From: Clostridium aestuarii
GTDB lineage: Bacteria > Bacillota > Clostridia > Clostridiales > Clostridiaceae
Assembly: GCF_026735135.1 (NCBI RefSeq)
Contig: NZ_JAPQER010000004.1
Span: forward strand, 124,001 to 188,000
Direction of reading: 5' to 3'
DNA length: 64,000 nucleotides
How positions within the stretch are numbered: the stretch's first letter is position 1; every line of letters begins with the position of its first letter. The notes beneath the pieces are model-generated. The model had not been told where the DNA came from and made no database searches. It saw only the letters and a program-made list of their open reading frames with translations. Both the position numbers and the translations under genes were made by a program. Shown here piece after piece: positions 28,312 through 37,935 of the stretch.

Positions 28312-28773
28312 ATGTTAAAGAAAATAATTAACATATTAAAAAAAAGAAAGAAAACTATACCAGAACAAAGTTTAGCGTATACAAAAGAAAAGTTACAGCA
28401 GCTGATTTATAATGACGGAAAAATTTTAGATGTAGAATTGAATAAAAGATTAATTATATTAGTGAAAAAGATAGAAGGGCTAATAGAAAAGAACTATCAT
28501 TTAGAAATTTTAGATGAATTAAATGGTGTATTATTGGCATTAATAGAAAGCAGCATCAATAAGAATGGAGAATTAATAGGTTCTGCTGATAAAATAAAAG
28601 AAACTTTAAAACAATATGAAAAATTTATAGATGAAATGATTAAAAAATATGAAGAAGAACAAAATAAACAATTTAAAACGGAACAAAAATTTTTAAATGA
28701 TGAATTTAATAAATTTAGTGATGTTGTAGAAAGCATGAGTGATGATATAAAGAAAGGTAAAGGAAGTATATAA
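28312..28773 (+). CDS. Hypothetical coiled-coil protein
   Basis: A 153-residue, lysine/glutamate-rich protein that I do not recognise. It starts with a very basic segment (KKIINILKKRKK) and is predicted almost wholly helical, with a probable coiled coil at about 95-150. No signal peptide or membrane helix is present. GAGGGG precedes ATG 28312, 21 bases after the MarR gene, so it is likely the third gene of that operon. Its stop codon sits in the loop of the following terminator. Confidence 0.6.
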   Translation: MLKKIINILKKRKKTIPEQSLAYTKEKLQQLIYNDGKILDVELNKRLIILVKKIEGLIEKNYHLEILDELNGVLLALIESSINKNGELIGSADKIKETLKQYEKFIDEMIKKYEEEQNKQFKTEQKFLNDEFNKFSDVVESMSDDIKKGKGSI

Positions 28774-28792
28774 GATTCCTTTACCTTTTTTT
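28753..28792. terminator. Strong terminator overlapping the end of the coiled-coil gene
   Basis: AAAGGTAAAGGAA (28753-28765) pairs perfectly with 28776-28788, followed by Ts. The stop codon at 28771-28773 is in the loop. On the other strand the stem is also followed, more weakly, by T-rich bases, so it may serve the convergent lipoprotein gene too. Confidence 0.9.
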
Positions 28793-28796
28793 GTGA

Positions 28797-30404
28797 TTAT
28801 TTAATAAGGTTAGTAACCTGTTTATCCCATTTATCTACATAACGACCTAACGACCATTGAGCCATGATAGCAGATTCATTTGGATTTAAGGATAGTGTTT
28901 TTAAAGGTTTATCGCTTAATTTATCATTACTTATACTATATATCATTAATTTAGTTTTAGTTAATATTAGAATAAAATTTTTATTTGGAGCAGTATAAGC
29001 ATCTACTATATCAGGAACTTTTTGCTTTATTACATCCCAAGAAGGATAAAGAGAATCATATCTAATAAGTTTCTTTGGTGGTATTATAGGAATATCAAAA
29101 TTTTTAAAGTTTCCTGATAAAGTTTTATTAGAAGAATTTAGCCGACCTATTAAAATCCATTTACCGTTTTCTCTTACAAGTCCATAGTTATAATATTTTG
29201 GAACTTGTTCAAGACTATTTTTAATATTATCATCTAATGAATTTAAATAAGCTGCGGCACCTTCTTTTAAGGCTTTTTCACCTTCTTCGTCTAACAAATT
29301 AGATATATAAATAGGAGAATCTATTTTACCGTTTAAGGTATCTACTGCTCTAACTTGGAGTAAATTATATTGATATGAACTATTAATGTCTTTATAATAT
29401 CCACCACCATTTAGTTCCATAGAAATATAATCATTTCCAATAAAAAGGATACTAGCTAAATCTTCAAAATTGCCATCATACACTATATTTTCTTCAAATT
29501 TATCAAATTGAATATTTTTCTCAAGAGGAGAGGCCAGTATCTGATCTCTTACCCAACCATCATAAATCAATCTTTTACTTTCTACTTTCCAAAAGCCATT
29601 TTGACGGGGAAGTAGGATATAAGGCAATTCTTTTATTGATACAATTGAATCACCGAAAAAGTTAATCCAAAGAGTTCTATATACTGGCTCTTCAGCAGGT
29701 TTGTTTTTATAAGTATAGGGTAGTTTGTATGAAACAGGTTTATATGATTTTAATCCAAGTAAAACTCCAGAATTAAATTGTTTTAAAATTTCTTCAGAAG
29801 AAAATGTTTTATCATTACGCAATACTTTTACATGAGCTTCAGATACATCTTCACCCAATTTTATATTATTATCAGAAACATCCTTAGGGACTTTTTCGTT
29901 AGAAGCTGTATCAGAATCAATTTTAGTATTGTGTGATAAAGAGAAAAACACACCATCGATTGTAGTAAATATCTTATCATCAGTTGCCTTAATAAAAGAT
30001 GCAAAGTAATTTTGATCATGAGAAATAGTTATAACTTGTAAATTTTCTTCATTTATATTTAATATTTTTGGGTTTATTGAATACTTATCTGTTAAATAAT
30101 CTTTAGTATTTACAGTTTTTATTTTATATTGAGGATAGTCACAAATCTGTTCAGAAAAAACAACCTTATTTTTACTAAAAGATACTGTCTTGCCTATCCA
30201 AGCTTTTATTTTTGTATTAGATGATGAATAAATGTCACCATTGAAATACTTATCAACTACCCATGTCCCAGATAAAGGAATATTATCATTTATTGGACGT
30301 GATATTTTTGCTGAGTTTGATATGTGTTTTTCACTACAGCCAGTTAAGCTTATAGCAAAAATACATACCAAAAGAAAAAATAATAATCTTTTTAAATTTG
30401 ACAT
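28797..30404 (-). CDS. Large lipoprotein of unknown function, linked to a two-component system
   Basis: A 535-residue lipoprotein. The signal helix (about 5-20) ends in the lipobox LTGC, so Cys23 should be lipidated and the protein anchored outside the membrane. The rest has no motif I know. It is rich in beta-strand-like segments with repeated aromatic residues, for example PLSGTWVVDKYFNGDIYSS near the N-terminus and ILLPRQNGFWKVESKRLIYDGW in the middle. That pattern suggests repeated beta-propeller or lipocalin-like pieces, but this is a guess. AGGAGG precedes the ATG. It is the third gene of the operon behind the response regulator and kinase and may be their output or sensory partner. Confidence 0.8.
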   Translation of the reverse strand: MSNLKRLLFFLLVCIFAISLTGCSEKHISNSAKISRPINDNIPLSGTWVVDKYFNGDIYSSSNTKIKAWIGKTVSFSKNKVVFSEQICDYPQYKIKTVNTKDYLTDKYSINPKILNINEENLQVITISHDQNYFASFIKATDDKIFTTIDGVFFSLSHNTKIDSDTASNEKVPKDVSDNNIKLGEDVSEAHVKVLRNDKTFSSEEILKQFNSGVLLGLKSYKPVSYKLPYTYKNKPAEEPVYRTLWINFFGDSIVSIKELPYILLPRQNGFWKVESKRLIYDGWVRDQILASPLEKNIQFDKFEENIVYDGNFEDLASILFIGNDYISMELNGGGYYKDINSSYQYNLLQVRAVDTLNGKIDSPIYISNLLDEEGEKALKEGAAAYLNSLDDNIKNSLEQVPKYYNYGLVRENGKWILIGRLNSSNKTLSGNFKNFDIPIIPPKKLIRYDSLYPSWDVIKQKVPDIVDAYTAPNKNFILILTKTKLMIYSISNDKLSDKPLKTLSLNPNESAIMAQWSLGRYVDKWDKQVTNLIK

Positions 30405-30449
30405 ATACTGCTGCCTCCTATAGTAGTAGAGTACAATGTTTATTAATAA

Positions 30450-31850
30450 TTAGTTTTCTGAATGAGTATTTAAAGGAAGTATAATTTGTACTTCTGTACC
30501 TTCGTTTTCTTTACTGAGTATTTTTAGTTTACCATTGTGAAGTTTAACTATTTCATTGCATATAGAAAGCCCAATGCCATTTTTAGATTTACTGTTCTTT
30601 CCTTTGTAAAATTTTTCTTTTACTTTAGGAAGATCTTCTTTTGATATACCGTAGCCAGTATCTTTAATTTTTATTAGTATGACATTATTATCTAAACACG
30701 TAGTAATAGCTACTTTGCCGCCGCTAGGAGTAAATTTAAAAGCATTGTCTAAGATATTCATAAGCAGTTGCTTAAACCTATTCTTATCAGCATATACATT
30801 AGGTAACTGATTTGCATGTGTTACAGATAGCTCTATATTTTCTCTATGAGCTCGCTGAGAGGACTGTTTTACCATATAGTCAATTATGTTTGTTAAATCA
30901 ATCCAATATTTTTGTAGTGTGATTTTATCAGAAACAAGCTTTGAAAAATCGAGTAATTCCTCTACTAATAAAGTTAATCTATCGGACTCTTCTTCTATTA
31001 TTTTTAATCCATCTGTAAACTCATTTTTGTTTTCAGGATCACAAAGGCTTAAAGCCACTGCCCAACCTTTAATAGAAGTTAAAGGAGTTCTAAGTTCATG
31101 AGAAACAGAAGCAATAAATTCATTTTTTAATTTTTCATTTTTTAATATTTCTTCTGACATGTAATTTAATGTATCCACGAGCCTACCTAATTCATCATCA
31201 GAAGTTTTTTGAATTTTTTGATTAAAATTACCAGCTGCCATTTTTTCAGCACCTACTGTAATTTCTTTTAAAGGAGTAGTTATTTTTTTAGATACAAAAA
31301 TACTTATTATACTTGAGAGTATTATTACAGAAAATCCTATTAAGAGAAAGTATAAGGATATTTGATATATACCTTTATTTACAGTGGTTAAAGAAGTAAT
31401 GAATCTGATTATCCCTTCAATACTATCGCCTTTTTTTAATGGATAAGCTACTGACATTAGAGTTTCTTTTCCATTAGAAGATTTATATATTATACTTCCC
31501 AAAGTATCTGATAATGCAGTTTTAAAATCTGTTGAATTTATAGGATCAGATTGAAAATAGCCTATAGAGTCCATTAAAATATTTCCGGATAAGTCTAGAA
31601 TTTGTACTTCTGCATTAGTATTTTTCCAAAATATATCTACATCGTTTGAAATAGCATATTTTAAACCCGAAGAAGAAAGGTGCGTACTATAAAAATCAGC
31701 AGATAATTTTATTTGATTAGATAGAAGTTCTCTAGTAGCGTCATAATAATATTTTTTAACTGAAGTTATTAAGAAAATTTCAGAAATAGCTACAGTTAAG
31801 AATATTACAAAGAAGTAGCTAGAGGTTAATTTTTGCTTTATTGATTTCAA
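30450..31850 (-). CDS. Two-component sensor histidine kinase with HAMP domain
   Basis: A 466-residue membrane kinase. Helix 1 (about 10-30), an extracytoplasmic domain (about 31-165), helix 2 (about 166-188), HAMP (about 189-240), the dimerisation helix with FIASVSHELRTPLTSIKGW (phospho-His), and the ATPase with NILDNAFKFTP (N box), DTGYGIS (G1) and NGIGLSIC (G2). It starts at TTG 31850 from a ribosome binding site within the last codons of the regulator gene, so the two are translationally coupled. The signal is unknown; envelope stress is plausible given the downstream lipoprotein. Confidence 0.92.
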   Translation of the reverse strand: MKSIKQKLTSSYFFVIFLTVAISEIFLITSVKKYYYDATRELLSNQIKLSADFYSTHLSSSGLKYAISNDVDIFWKNTNAEVQILDLSGNILMDSIGYFQSDPINSTDFKTALSDTLGSIIYKSSNGKETLMSVAYPLKKGDSIEGIIRFITSLTTVNKGIYQISLYFLLIGFSVIILSSIISIFVSKKITTPLKEITVGAEKMAAGNFNQKIQKTSDDELGRLVDTLNYMSEEILKNEKLKNEFIASVSHELRTPLTSIKGWAVALSLCDPENKNEFTDGLKIIEEESDRLTLLVEELLDFSKLVSDKITLQKYWIDLTNIIDYMVKQSSQRAHRENIELSVTHANQLPNVYADKNRFKQLLMNILDNAFKFTPSGGKVAITTCLDNNVILIKIKDTGYGISKEDLPKVKEKFYKGKNSKSKNGIGLSICNEIVKLHNGKLKILSKENEGTEVQIILPLNTHSEN

Positions 31851-31851
31851 C

Positions 31852-32541
31852 TTAACTCTCCTTCCACCTATAACCTACTCCCCATACTGTTTCAATGTAA
31901 TTAGGAGAGGATGGATTATCCTCAAGTTTATTTCTAAGTCTACGAACATTTACATCAACTATTTTAGGATCACCTACAAAATTGTAGCCCCATACTAAGT
32001 CTAAAAGTTTATTTCTGCTTAGAGCTTTATTTATATTTTGTATAAATATCTTCATGAGCAAAAATTCTTTAGGAGTTAGAGTCAATTCTGCATTGTTTTT
32101 ATAAGCTATTTTACAATTAAGATCTATTTTAAAAGGTCCAGATATTAGTAAGTTTGAAGGATCTTTATCAGAAGCTTTTATACGTCTTAATAAAGAATTT
32201 ATTCTAGCGGAAAGCTCTAAAGGATTAAAAGGTTTTACCATATAATCATCAGCACCAGATTCTAAGCCACCAATTTTATCTAGATCCTGACCTCTTGCTG
32301 TCAGCATTATTATACCTATGTTAGAATATTCTTCACGTATTATCTCACATACTTTAAAACCATCTATTCCAGGAAGCATTATATCTAGAATTATAACATC
32401 GGGATTTTCTAAATTTACTTTTTCCAAGCCTTCTTCACCAGAAGCTGCTTGAATTACTTCAAAGCCTTGTTTTTGAAGGACAAGATTTACAAACTTTCTT
32501 ATAGAATCTTCATCTTCTATTATCAATACTTTATTATGCAT
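31852..32541 (-). CDS. OmpR/PhoB family response regulator
   Basis: A 229-residue regulator. The receiver domain (1-115) has the acidic pair in IEDED, the phospho-acceptor in VIILDIMLPG (about D53), T/S at MLTARG and K in VKPFNP. The C-terminal winged helix (about 130-227) has LTPKEFLLMKIFIQN and DVNVRRLRNKLEDN. It is the first gene of the operon, followed by the kinase and lipoprotein. An extended -10 TGATATAAT lies upstream (complement of 32570-32578). Confidence 0.94.
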   Translation of the reverse strand: MHNKVLIIEDEDSIRKFVNLVLQKQGFEVIQAASGEEGLEKVNLENPDVIILDIMLPGIDGFKVCEIIREEYSNIGIIMLTARGQDLDKIGGLESGADDYMVKPFNPLELSARINSLLRRIKASDKDPSNLLISGPFKIDLNCKIAYKNNAELTLTPKEFLLMKIFIQNINKALSRNKLLDLVWGYNFVGDPKIVDVNVRRLRNKLEDNPSSPNYIETVWGVGYRWKES

Positions 32542-32704
32542 ATTATCACCTCTAAACTATTGTCCCAAAATTATATCACATAATGGTTAAAAAAATATGA
32601 CAATATAATATTATTATATCTCATTACTGGTTTAATTAAAAAAATAAATGTTGTATATTTTATTAAAAACATGGCAAGATAAGTAGATAAATAGTTATAT
32701 AATG

Positions 32705-32733
32705 TTGACATATTAATTTATATATCATAAGAT
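32705..32733 (+). promoter_or_regulatory. Promoter of the metG T-box leader
   Basis: TTGACA at 32705-32710 and TAAGAT at 32728-32733 are separated by 17 bases. It lies upstream of the T-box leader. Confidence 0.6.
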
Positions 32734-32770
32734 TAATATAAAAATAATGAATAAAAAATATCAAATAAAT

Positions 32771-33049
32771 GCATTGAAAAGAAGAGTAGTGAGTAGAAGT
32801 ATCTAAAAGAGAGCTAGGTTAGGTGAAAACTGGCGATATGTAAGTTTATGAAGATGGTCTTGGAGCATGTTGTCTGAAATATAGTAGGACAGTACGGAAG
32901 CAGCCGTTATACTGCAAGGTGATAAAATTAACGTAGGGTTAAGGAGTCACTTATTAAGATTTTTGCTGTGAAGCTAAAATAAATTAGAGTGGTAACGCGT
33001 AATATACGTCTCTAAACAGGGCAAACCTGTTTAGAGACTTTTGTTTTTT
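32771..33049 (+). promoter_or_regulatory. T-box leader of metG, with terminator
   Basis: The leader carries the AGTA of the stem I loop (32790-32796 region), GAGAGCTAGG followed by GGTGAAAACTGG, and the T-box AGAGTGGTAACGCG at 32986-32999, a variant of AGGGTGGTACCGCG. A 13-bp terminator stem, GTCTCTAAACAGG (33008-33020) with 33026-33038 and a T-run, follows. The T-box bases overlap the antiterminator region just before it. Uncharged tRNA would stabilise read-through into metG. An ATG at 32877-32879 is a candidate methionine specifier, but I cannot fold the leader to confirm it. Confidence 0.9.
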
Positions 33050-33107
33050 GTATCAGAATATTTATATAGATTATAGATATATACTAAAATAAAAGGGAGG
33101 AATTTTA

Positions 33108-35051
33108 ATGAGTAAAGGAACATATTACATAACAACACCTATTTATTATCCATCTGCTAATTTGCATATTGGTAATACTTATACTACAGTTGCAGCAGAT
33201 GCTATTGCTAGATTTAAAAAGCTTACTGGATATGATACATTTTTCTTAACAGGAACTGATGAGCATGGTCAAAAGATTCAAAGACTTGCTGAAGCAAAGG
33301 GAGTTGCTCCAAAAGAATATGTTGATGAAATTGTAGATGGAATAAAAAATCTATGGAAGATAATGAATATCAGATATGATAAGTTTATAAGAACTACAGA
33401 TGAATACCACGTTGAAACTGTTCAAAGAATATTTAAAAAATTATATGATAAAGGTGACATATATAAAGGTGAATATGAAGGCTTATATTGTACACCATGT
33501 GAATCCTTCTGGACAGAAACTCAGCTTGTAGATGGAAAATGTCCAGATTGCGGAAGACCTGTGGAAAAGACTAAAGAAGAAGCATATTTTTTCAAAATGT
33601 CTAAATATGCAGATAAACTTATAGAATATATTGAAGCTCATCCAGAGTTTATTCAGCCAACAACAAGAAAAAATGAAATGATTAATAATTTTTTAAAACC
33701 AGGACTTCAAGATTTATGTATATCAAGAACATCTTTTGATTGGGGAGTACCTGTAAGCTTTGATGAAAAGCATGTTATATATGTGTGGATAGATGCACTT
33801 ACAAACTATATAACAGCTCTTGGATATGATCAAGAAAATGATCAATTGTATAATAAATATTGGCCTGCAAATGTACATTTAGTAGGAAAAGATATATTAA
33901 GATTCCATACAATTTATTGGCCAATTATGCTTATGGCATTAGATATACCTCTTCCAAAGCAAGTATTTGGTCATGGTTGGCTTTTAGTTGATGGAGGTAA
34001 GATGTCTAAATCAAAAGGTAATGTGGTAGATCCTGTAACCTTAGTTGAGCATTTTGGAACAGATTCAGTAAGATACTATCTTTTACATGAAATACCTTTT
34101 GGTCAAGATGGAATGTATACAAGTGAAACATTTATAAAGAAGACAAATTCTGATCTTGCAAATGATCTTGGTAATTTAGTAAACAGAACAATTGCTATGA
34201 TTAATAAGTATTTTGAAGGAGTAATTCAAGCTCCAACTGTAAAAGAAACTATAGATGATGACTTGATTAAGGTTGCTGTTGAAGCTCCAATAAAAGTAGA
34301 AGCTAAAATGAATGATTTGAAAATTCCAGAAGCATTAGATGAAATATTCACTTTAGTTAGAAGAAGCAATAAATATATAGATGAAACTATGCCTTGGGTA
34401 CTTGCTAAGGATGAAAGCAAAAAGGAAAGACTTGGAACAGTGCTATATAATTTAGTTGAAAGTTTAAGAATAGTTTCTGTAATGATTTCTGCATTCTTAC
34501 CAGAAACAAGTGAAAATATAAACAAACAAATAAAAGTAGAGCTTACATCATGGGATAGCATAGCGTCTTTTGATGGAACAAAAGCTGGAACAAAGGTAAT
34601 AGAAAAGGGAGAAGCCATATTCCCAAGAATAGATGTTGAAAAGAAATTAGAAGAGCTTGCAAATTTGCAAGAACAACAAATGAAATCAACAGAAGACCAA
34701 AAAGTTCCTGAAATGGAACCTATAAAACAAGAAATTACTATAGAAGATTTTGATAAAATAGATTTAAGAGTAGCAAAAGTATTAGAATGTGAACCAGTTA
34801 AAAAAGCAAAGAAACTTCTTAAATTAAAAGTAGATTTAGGTGGAGAAGTAAGACAGGTAGTATCAGGAATAGCTAAATATTATAAACCTGAAGAAATGGT
34901 AGGGAAATATATTGTTCTTGTAGCTAATTTAAAACCTGTAAAATTAATGGGAGAATTATCACAAGGAATGATACTTGCAGCATCAGATGACAAGGATAAA
35001 TTAGTAGCAGTGAATCCAGGTGAATTGGTAACTGGAAGTAGAGTCAAATAA
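33108..35051 (+). CDS. metG: Methionyl-tRNA synthetase
   Basis: A 647-residue class I synthetase that charges tRNA-Met. HIGH-type motif NLHIGNTY (about 18-25), a zinc-binding segment LYCTPCESFW with KCPDCGRP (about 125-152), and GGKMSKSKGN (about 296-305) are present. After the anticodon-binding helices, a C-terminal EMAP/Trbp111-like tRNA-binding domain (about 545-647, with DLRVAKVLECEPVKKAKKLL) is fused, as in many clostridial enzymes. GGGAGG precedes ATG 33108. It is controlled by the T-box just upstream. Confidence 0.97.
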   Translation: MSKGTYYITTPIYYPSANLHIGNTYTTVAADAIARFKKLTGYDTFFLTGTDEHGQKIQRLAEAKGVAPKEYVDEIVDGIKNLWKIMNIRYDKFIRTTDEYHVETVQRIFKKLYDKGDIYKGEYEGLYCTPCESFWTETQLVDGKCPDCGRPVEKTKEEAYFFKMSKYADKLIEYIEAHPEFIQPTTRKNEMINNFLKPGLQDLCISRTSFDWGVPVSFDEKHVIYVWIDALTNYITALGYDQENDQLYNKYWPANVHLVGKDILRFHTIYWPIMLMALDIPLPKQVFGHGWLLVDGGKMSKSKGNVVDPVTLVEHFGTDSVRYYLLHEIPFGQDGMYTSETFIKKTNSDLANDLGNLVNRTIAMINKYFEGVIQAPTVKETIDDDLIKVAVEAPIKVEAKMNDLKIPEALDEIFTLVRRSNKYIDETMPWVLAKDESKKERLGTVLYNLVESLRIVSVMISAFLPETSENINKQIKVELTSWDSIASFDGTKAGTKVIEKGEAIFPRIDVEKKLEELANLQEQQMKSTEDQKVPEMEPIKQEITIEDFDKIDLRVAKVLECEPVKKAKKLLKLKVDLGGEVRQVVSGIAKYYKPEEMVGKYIVLVANLKPVKLMGELSQGMILAASDDKDKLVAVNPGELVTGSRVK

Positions 35052-35053
35052 CA

Positions 35054-35088
35054 AAAAAATGCACGGATTATCCGTGTATTTTTTTTGT
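35054..35088 (+). terminator. Terminator after metG
   Basis: AAAAAATGCACGGA (35054-35067) pairs with 35071-35084 with one G-T pair and a three-base loop, ending in a T-run. Confidence 0.85.
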
Positions 35089-35139
35089 GCTGTATAAGAG
35101 TATACTTTCACAATATTCTTATTATATGAAAATTTTGTT

Positions 35140-35169
35140 TTGAAGAAAATGATAGTAATATGTTAAAAT
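35140..35169 (+). promoter_or_regulatory. Possible promoter of the glucosaminidase gene
   Basis: TTGAAG at 35140-35145 and TAAAAT at 35164-35169, 18 bases apart, with an extended TGT before the -10. The start codon is about 49 bases downstream. Confidence 0.5.
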
Positions 35170-35217
35170 ATATGATTGTAAGGATAATTACAAAAAATTA
35201 GAAAAGGTGTGGATGGT

Positions 35218-36264
35218 TTGGATAAAGTATGTATTAAAAGAGGGGTTATTAGTTTATTGTTAGTGTTAGGATTATCATGTAGCTATTTTGTTACAGCAAA
35301 AGCGGAAAGTACATTAGACATAGTTGAATATAAGCAAATATCTACATTAAATGATGTAAGTGTTAAAAAAGAATTCACATTAACTTTTGACGAAAAAATT
35401 GATGAAAAGGTTTTAGAAAATCGTTATATAGAACTTATAGAAACTTCAAGTGGAAAAAAAGTAAGCTTAAGTTTTGAGGCTTTAGACGATAAAAATGTAA
35501 AGGTTATTCCTAAGAAGCTTAATAAGGACAAAACTTATTATTTAATAGTTAATAAACCTGTACAAACTGAAGATAAAAAGCTATATAAAAAGGGTGTTTT
35601 GATAGTAGTAAATATGGAATCTGAAAAAAAATTACAACATGACTTTCAGGTGGATTTAGATGGAGATTTAAAAATAAGTGATAAAAGTAAGAAAAAAATT
35701 GATAAAAAAACAGTTGATAATAAAAAAGATTCCACAGAAAAAAAGACAACTGAAAATAAAAAACAACCTAACAAAAATGACAAGCTATCAGAGAAAATAT
35801 CTATACTTAGTAAAAGTAGTAGATTTCAGGATAAATTTATAGGAAAGGTTCTAAAAGGAGCTTCGGAAAATTACGAAAAACATAAAATATTACCATCTGT
35901 AACAATTGCACAAGCTATTTGGGAATCAGGATGGGGTAGAAGTGAAAAAGCTACAAAATATAATAACTTATTTGGAATTAAAGCTGGTAAAACATGGACA
36001 GGGAAAAGTGTTAAAATTAAATCTTCTAAATGGAGAGTGTATTCAAGTTGGAAACAGTCTATTAATGATCATGCAACGGTTTTGCTAAAGGATAGATACG
36101 TGAATGCAGGAGTATTTAAGGCTTCTAACTATGTACAACAAATAAAGGCAATTCAAAAAGGTGGATACTGTTCTGGATCAAGTTATGTGGGTGATATATG
36201 TAAAATAATCAACAAATATAATTTATGGCAATATGATGTTAATGGAAAAGAACTTTCATATTAA
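35218..36264 (+). CDS. Secreted glucosaminidase-domain protein with Ig-like N-terminal domain
   Basis: A 348-residue exported cell-wall hydrolase. A signal peptide (about 1-30, ending VTAKAES) is followed by an SbsA-type Ig-like domain (about 35-130), a lysine/asparagine-rich linker (about 145-195) and a C-terminal mannosyl-glycoprotein endo-beta-N-acetylglucosaminidase domain (about 200-335). That last domain has the catalytic Glu region AIWESGWGRSEKAT and YNNLFGIKAGKTWTGK. TTG 35218 is preferred because AAAGGTG (35203-35209) would overlap the alternative GTG 35209. It probably remodels peptidoglycan during growth or sporulation. Confidence 0.88.
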   Translation: MDKVCIKRGVISLLLVLGLSCSYFVTAKAESTLDIVEYKQISTLNDVSVKKEFTLTFDEKIDEKVLENRYIELIETSSGKKVSLSFEALDDKNVKVIPKKLNKDKTYYLIVNKPVQTEDKKLYKKGVLIVVNMESEKKLQHDFQVDLDGDLKISDKSKKKIDKKTVDNKKDSTEKKTTENKKQPNKNDKLSEKISILSKSSRFQDKFIGKVLKGASENYEKHKILPSVTIAQAIWESGWGRSEKATKYNNLFGIKAGKTWTGKSVKIKSSKWRVYSSWKQSINDHATVLLKDRYVNAGVFKASNYVQQIKAIQKGGYCSGSSYVGDICKIINKYNLWQYDVNGKELSY

Positions 36265-36265
36265 T

Positions 36266-36298
36266 AAAAAAACGTTGGGTGACCAACGTTTTTTTATT
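36266..36298 (+). terminator. Terminator after the glucosaminidase gene
   Basis: AAAAAAACGTTGG (36266-36278) pairs with 36283-36295, loop GTGA, followed by Ts. Confidence 0.85.
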
Positions 36299-36386
36299 TG
36301 AAGTGTTGTATTTTGTATAGTAAAATTATTAGTATTGAAATTAAACTAACAGTTTAAATAAATTAAAAAAAGGAAAGGGTGGAAAT

Positions 36387-37904
36387 ATGAAGTTTTTATT
36401 TGCATCAATCATAGGTGCATGTATAGGTTATGTAACAAATTGGCTAGCTATTAAAATGTTATTTCGTCCTTATACAGAAAAAAGGATTTTAGGTATAAAA
36501 GTACCTTTTACACCAGGACTTATTCCAAAAGAAAAAGATAGAATGGCTAAAAGTGTAGGAGCGGCTATAGGAAATCATCTTTTAACAAAAGAAACTATGG
36601 TTAAATACTTGAGTGACAATGGTATGAATGAAAAATTTAAAAGTTGGTCGCAGAACAAAGTTATAGAAATAATTCAAAGTGGAATTTCAATAGGAGAAGG
36701 TATAAAAAATATATTAGGACAAAAATATGAAGATTTTATAAGTTTCATAAAAATAAAATTAACAAAATTAATTATATTGCATATAAGAAAAGAAAAATTT
36801 AAAGAAGAAGTAGAAAATATAGTAATAGATACATTGAAAAAGGAGCTTTCAAAAAATCCAAATAGTATTTTACAAAGTGATTTTTATAAAGAAATAAAGC
36901 AAAATTTAATAGAACAAGCTAATGCATATAAAAATTCAGAAGAATTTAATATTGCAATACAAAAAATTATTAAAAATAAGCTTTCAGAAATAGAAAATAT
37001 AGATAAAAATTTAGAAGATGTAATACCAATCAGCTTCATAAGTACGGTTAAAGTTTATGTATATAATAAGAATTATTATATTGCTATGGCTATAAAAGAT
37101 ATGCTTCAAGATGAAAATGGTAAACAAAAGATTAAAGAAATAATTACAAATGCAATAAGTACTAATATTAGTCCTATGATAGCAATGTTTTTAAACGCAG
37201 ATACTATTTACGATAAGATTTCAGAAATATTAGGAGAATATTTAGATAAAGAAGACAATCAAAGAGAGATTGCACTTTTTATAAATGGAATTATAGATAA
37301 ACTTCTTAAAAATAAAGTTTCAGATGTTTTATCAAATGTTTCAGAAGAAGGAAAGAAAAGAAATATAAAAGTATTAAGTGATGCAATAGTTAACAAAATA
37401 ATAGGTGATAAACTTATAAATGATTTAGTTTGTACATTAGAGGACAAAATTGCAAATAATGAATCTATAGAAAATATTCTTTTAGCAATGAATATAAATT
37501 CTGAAAAGTTAATAGGCAATTTTGTAAGAAATAAAATAGAATATTTTATTGGAAGTAAAGAAATAGAAGCGAAGACAGAAGAATACGTTGATTTCTATGT
37601 AGATAAGATTGCTAATATAAAAATAGAAAGAATTTCAAAGGAAAATGAAAATAAAATATCAAAATTTGTATCAGATATATCAGAAAATATGTTTGAAAGA
37701 TTTATAGATAATAATGCGGGAGAAGTTATAGAAGCTTTAGAAATTAATAAAATAGTAGAGGAGAAGATAAATTCCTTTGAGGTTGCATTTGCAGAAGAAT
37801 TAATAATTGAAATTGCAAGTAAGGAATTAAGTGCAATAACATGGCTTGGAGCACTGCTAGGTTCTATAATAGGACTTTTGTCTCCAATTTTGGGAAGTCT
37901 TTAA
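36387..37904 (+). CDS. DUF445 family membrane protein
   Basis: A 505-residue protein of the DUF445 (YheB-like) family. The N-terminus has a hydrophobic helix (about 3-20) and the conserved NWLAIKMLFRP, GIKVPFTPGLIPKEKDRMA segments. A long helical, lysine-rich middle follows, and the C-terminus has WLGALLGSIIGLLSP as a second membrane helix. In Bacillus, YheB-type proteins are spore-associated, but the biochemical role is unknown. GGAAAGGGTGG precedes ATG 36387. TatD starts 31 bases after the stop, so the two may be co-transcribed. Confidence 0.85.
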   Translation: MKFLFASIIGACIGYVTNWLAIKMLFRPYTEKRILGIKVPFTPGLIPKEKDRMAKSVGAAIGNHLLTKETMVKYLSDNGMNEKFKSWSQNKVIEIIQSGISIGEGIKNILGQKYEDFISFIKIKLTKLIILHIRKEKFKEEVENIVIDTLKKELSKNPNSILQSDFYKEIKQNLIEQANAYKNSEEFNIAIQKIIKNKLSEIENIDKNLEDVIPISFISTVKVYVYNKNYYIAMAIKDMLQDENGKQKIKEIITNAISTNISPMIAMFLNADTIYDKISEILGEYLDKEDNQREIALFINGIIDKLLKNKVSDVLSNVSEEGKKRNIKVLSDAIVNKIIGDKLINDLVCTLEDKIANNESIENILLAMNINSEKLIGNFVRNKIEYFIGSKEIEAKTEEYVDFYVDKIANIKIERISKENENKISKFVSDISENMFERFIDNNAGEVIEALEINKIVEEKINSFEVAFAEELIIEIASKELSAITWLGALLGSIIGLLSPILGSL

Positions 37905-37935
37905 TTTGTTAAAGTAAAGTTATGGAGGTAATAAA

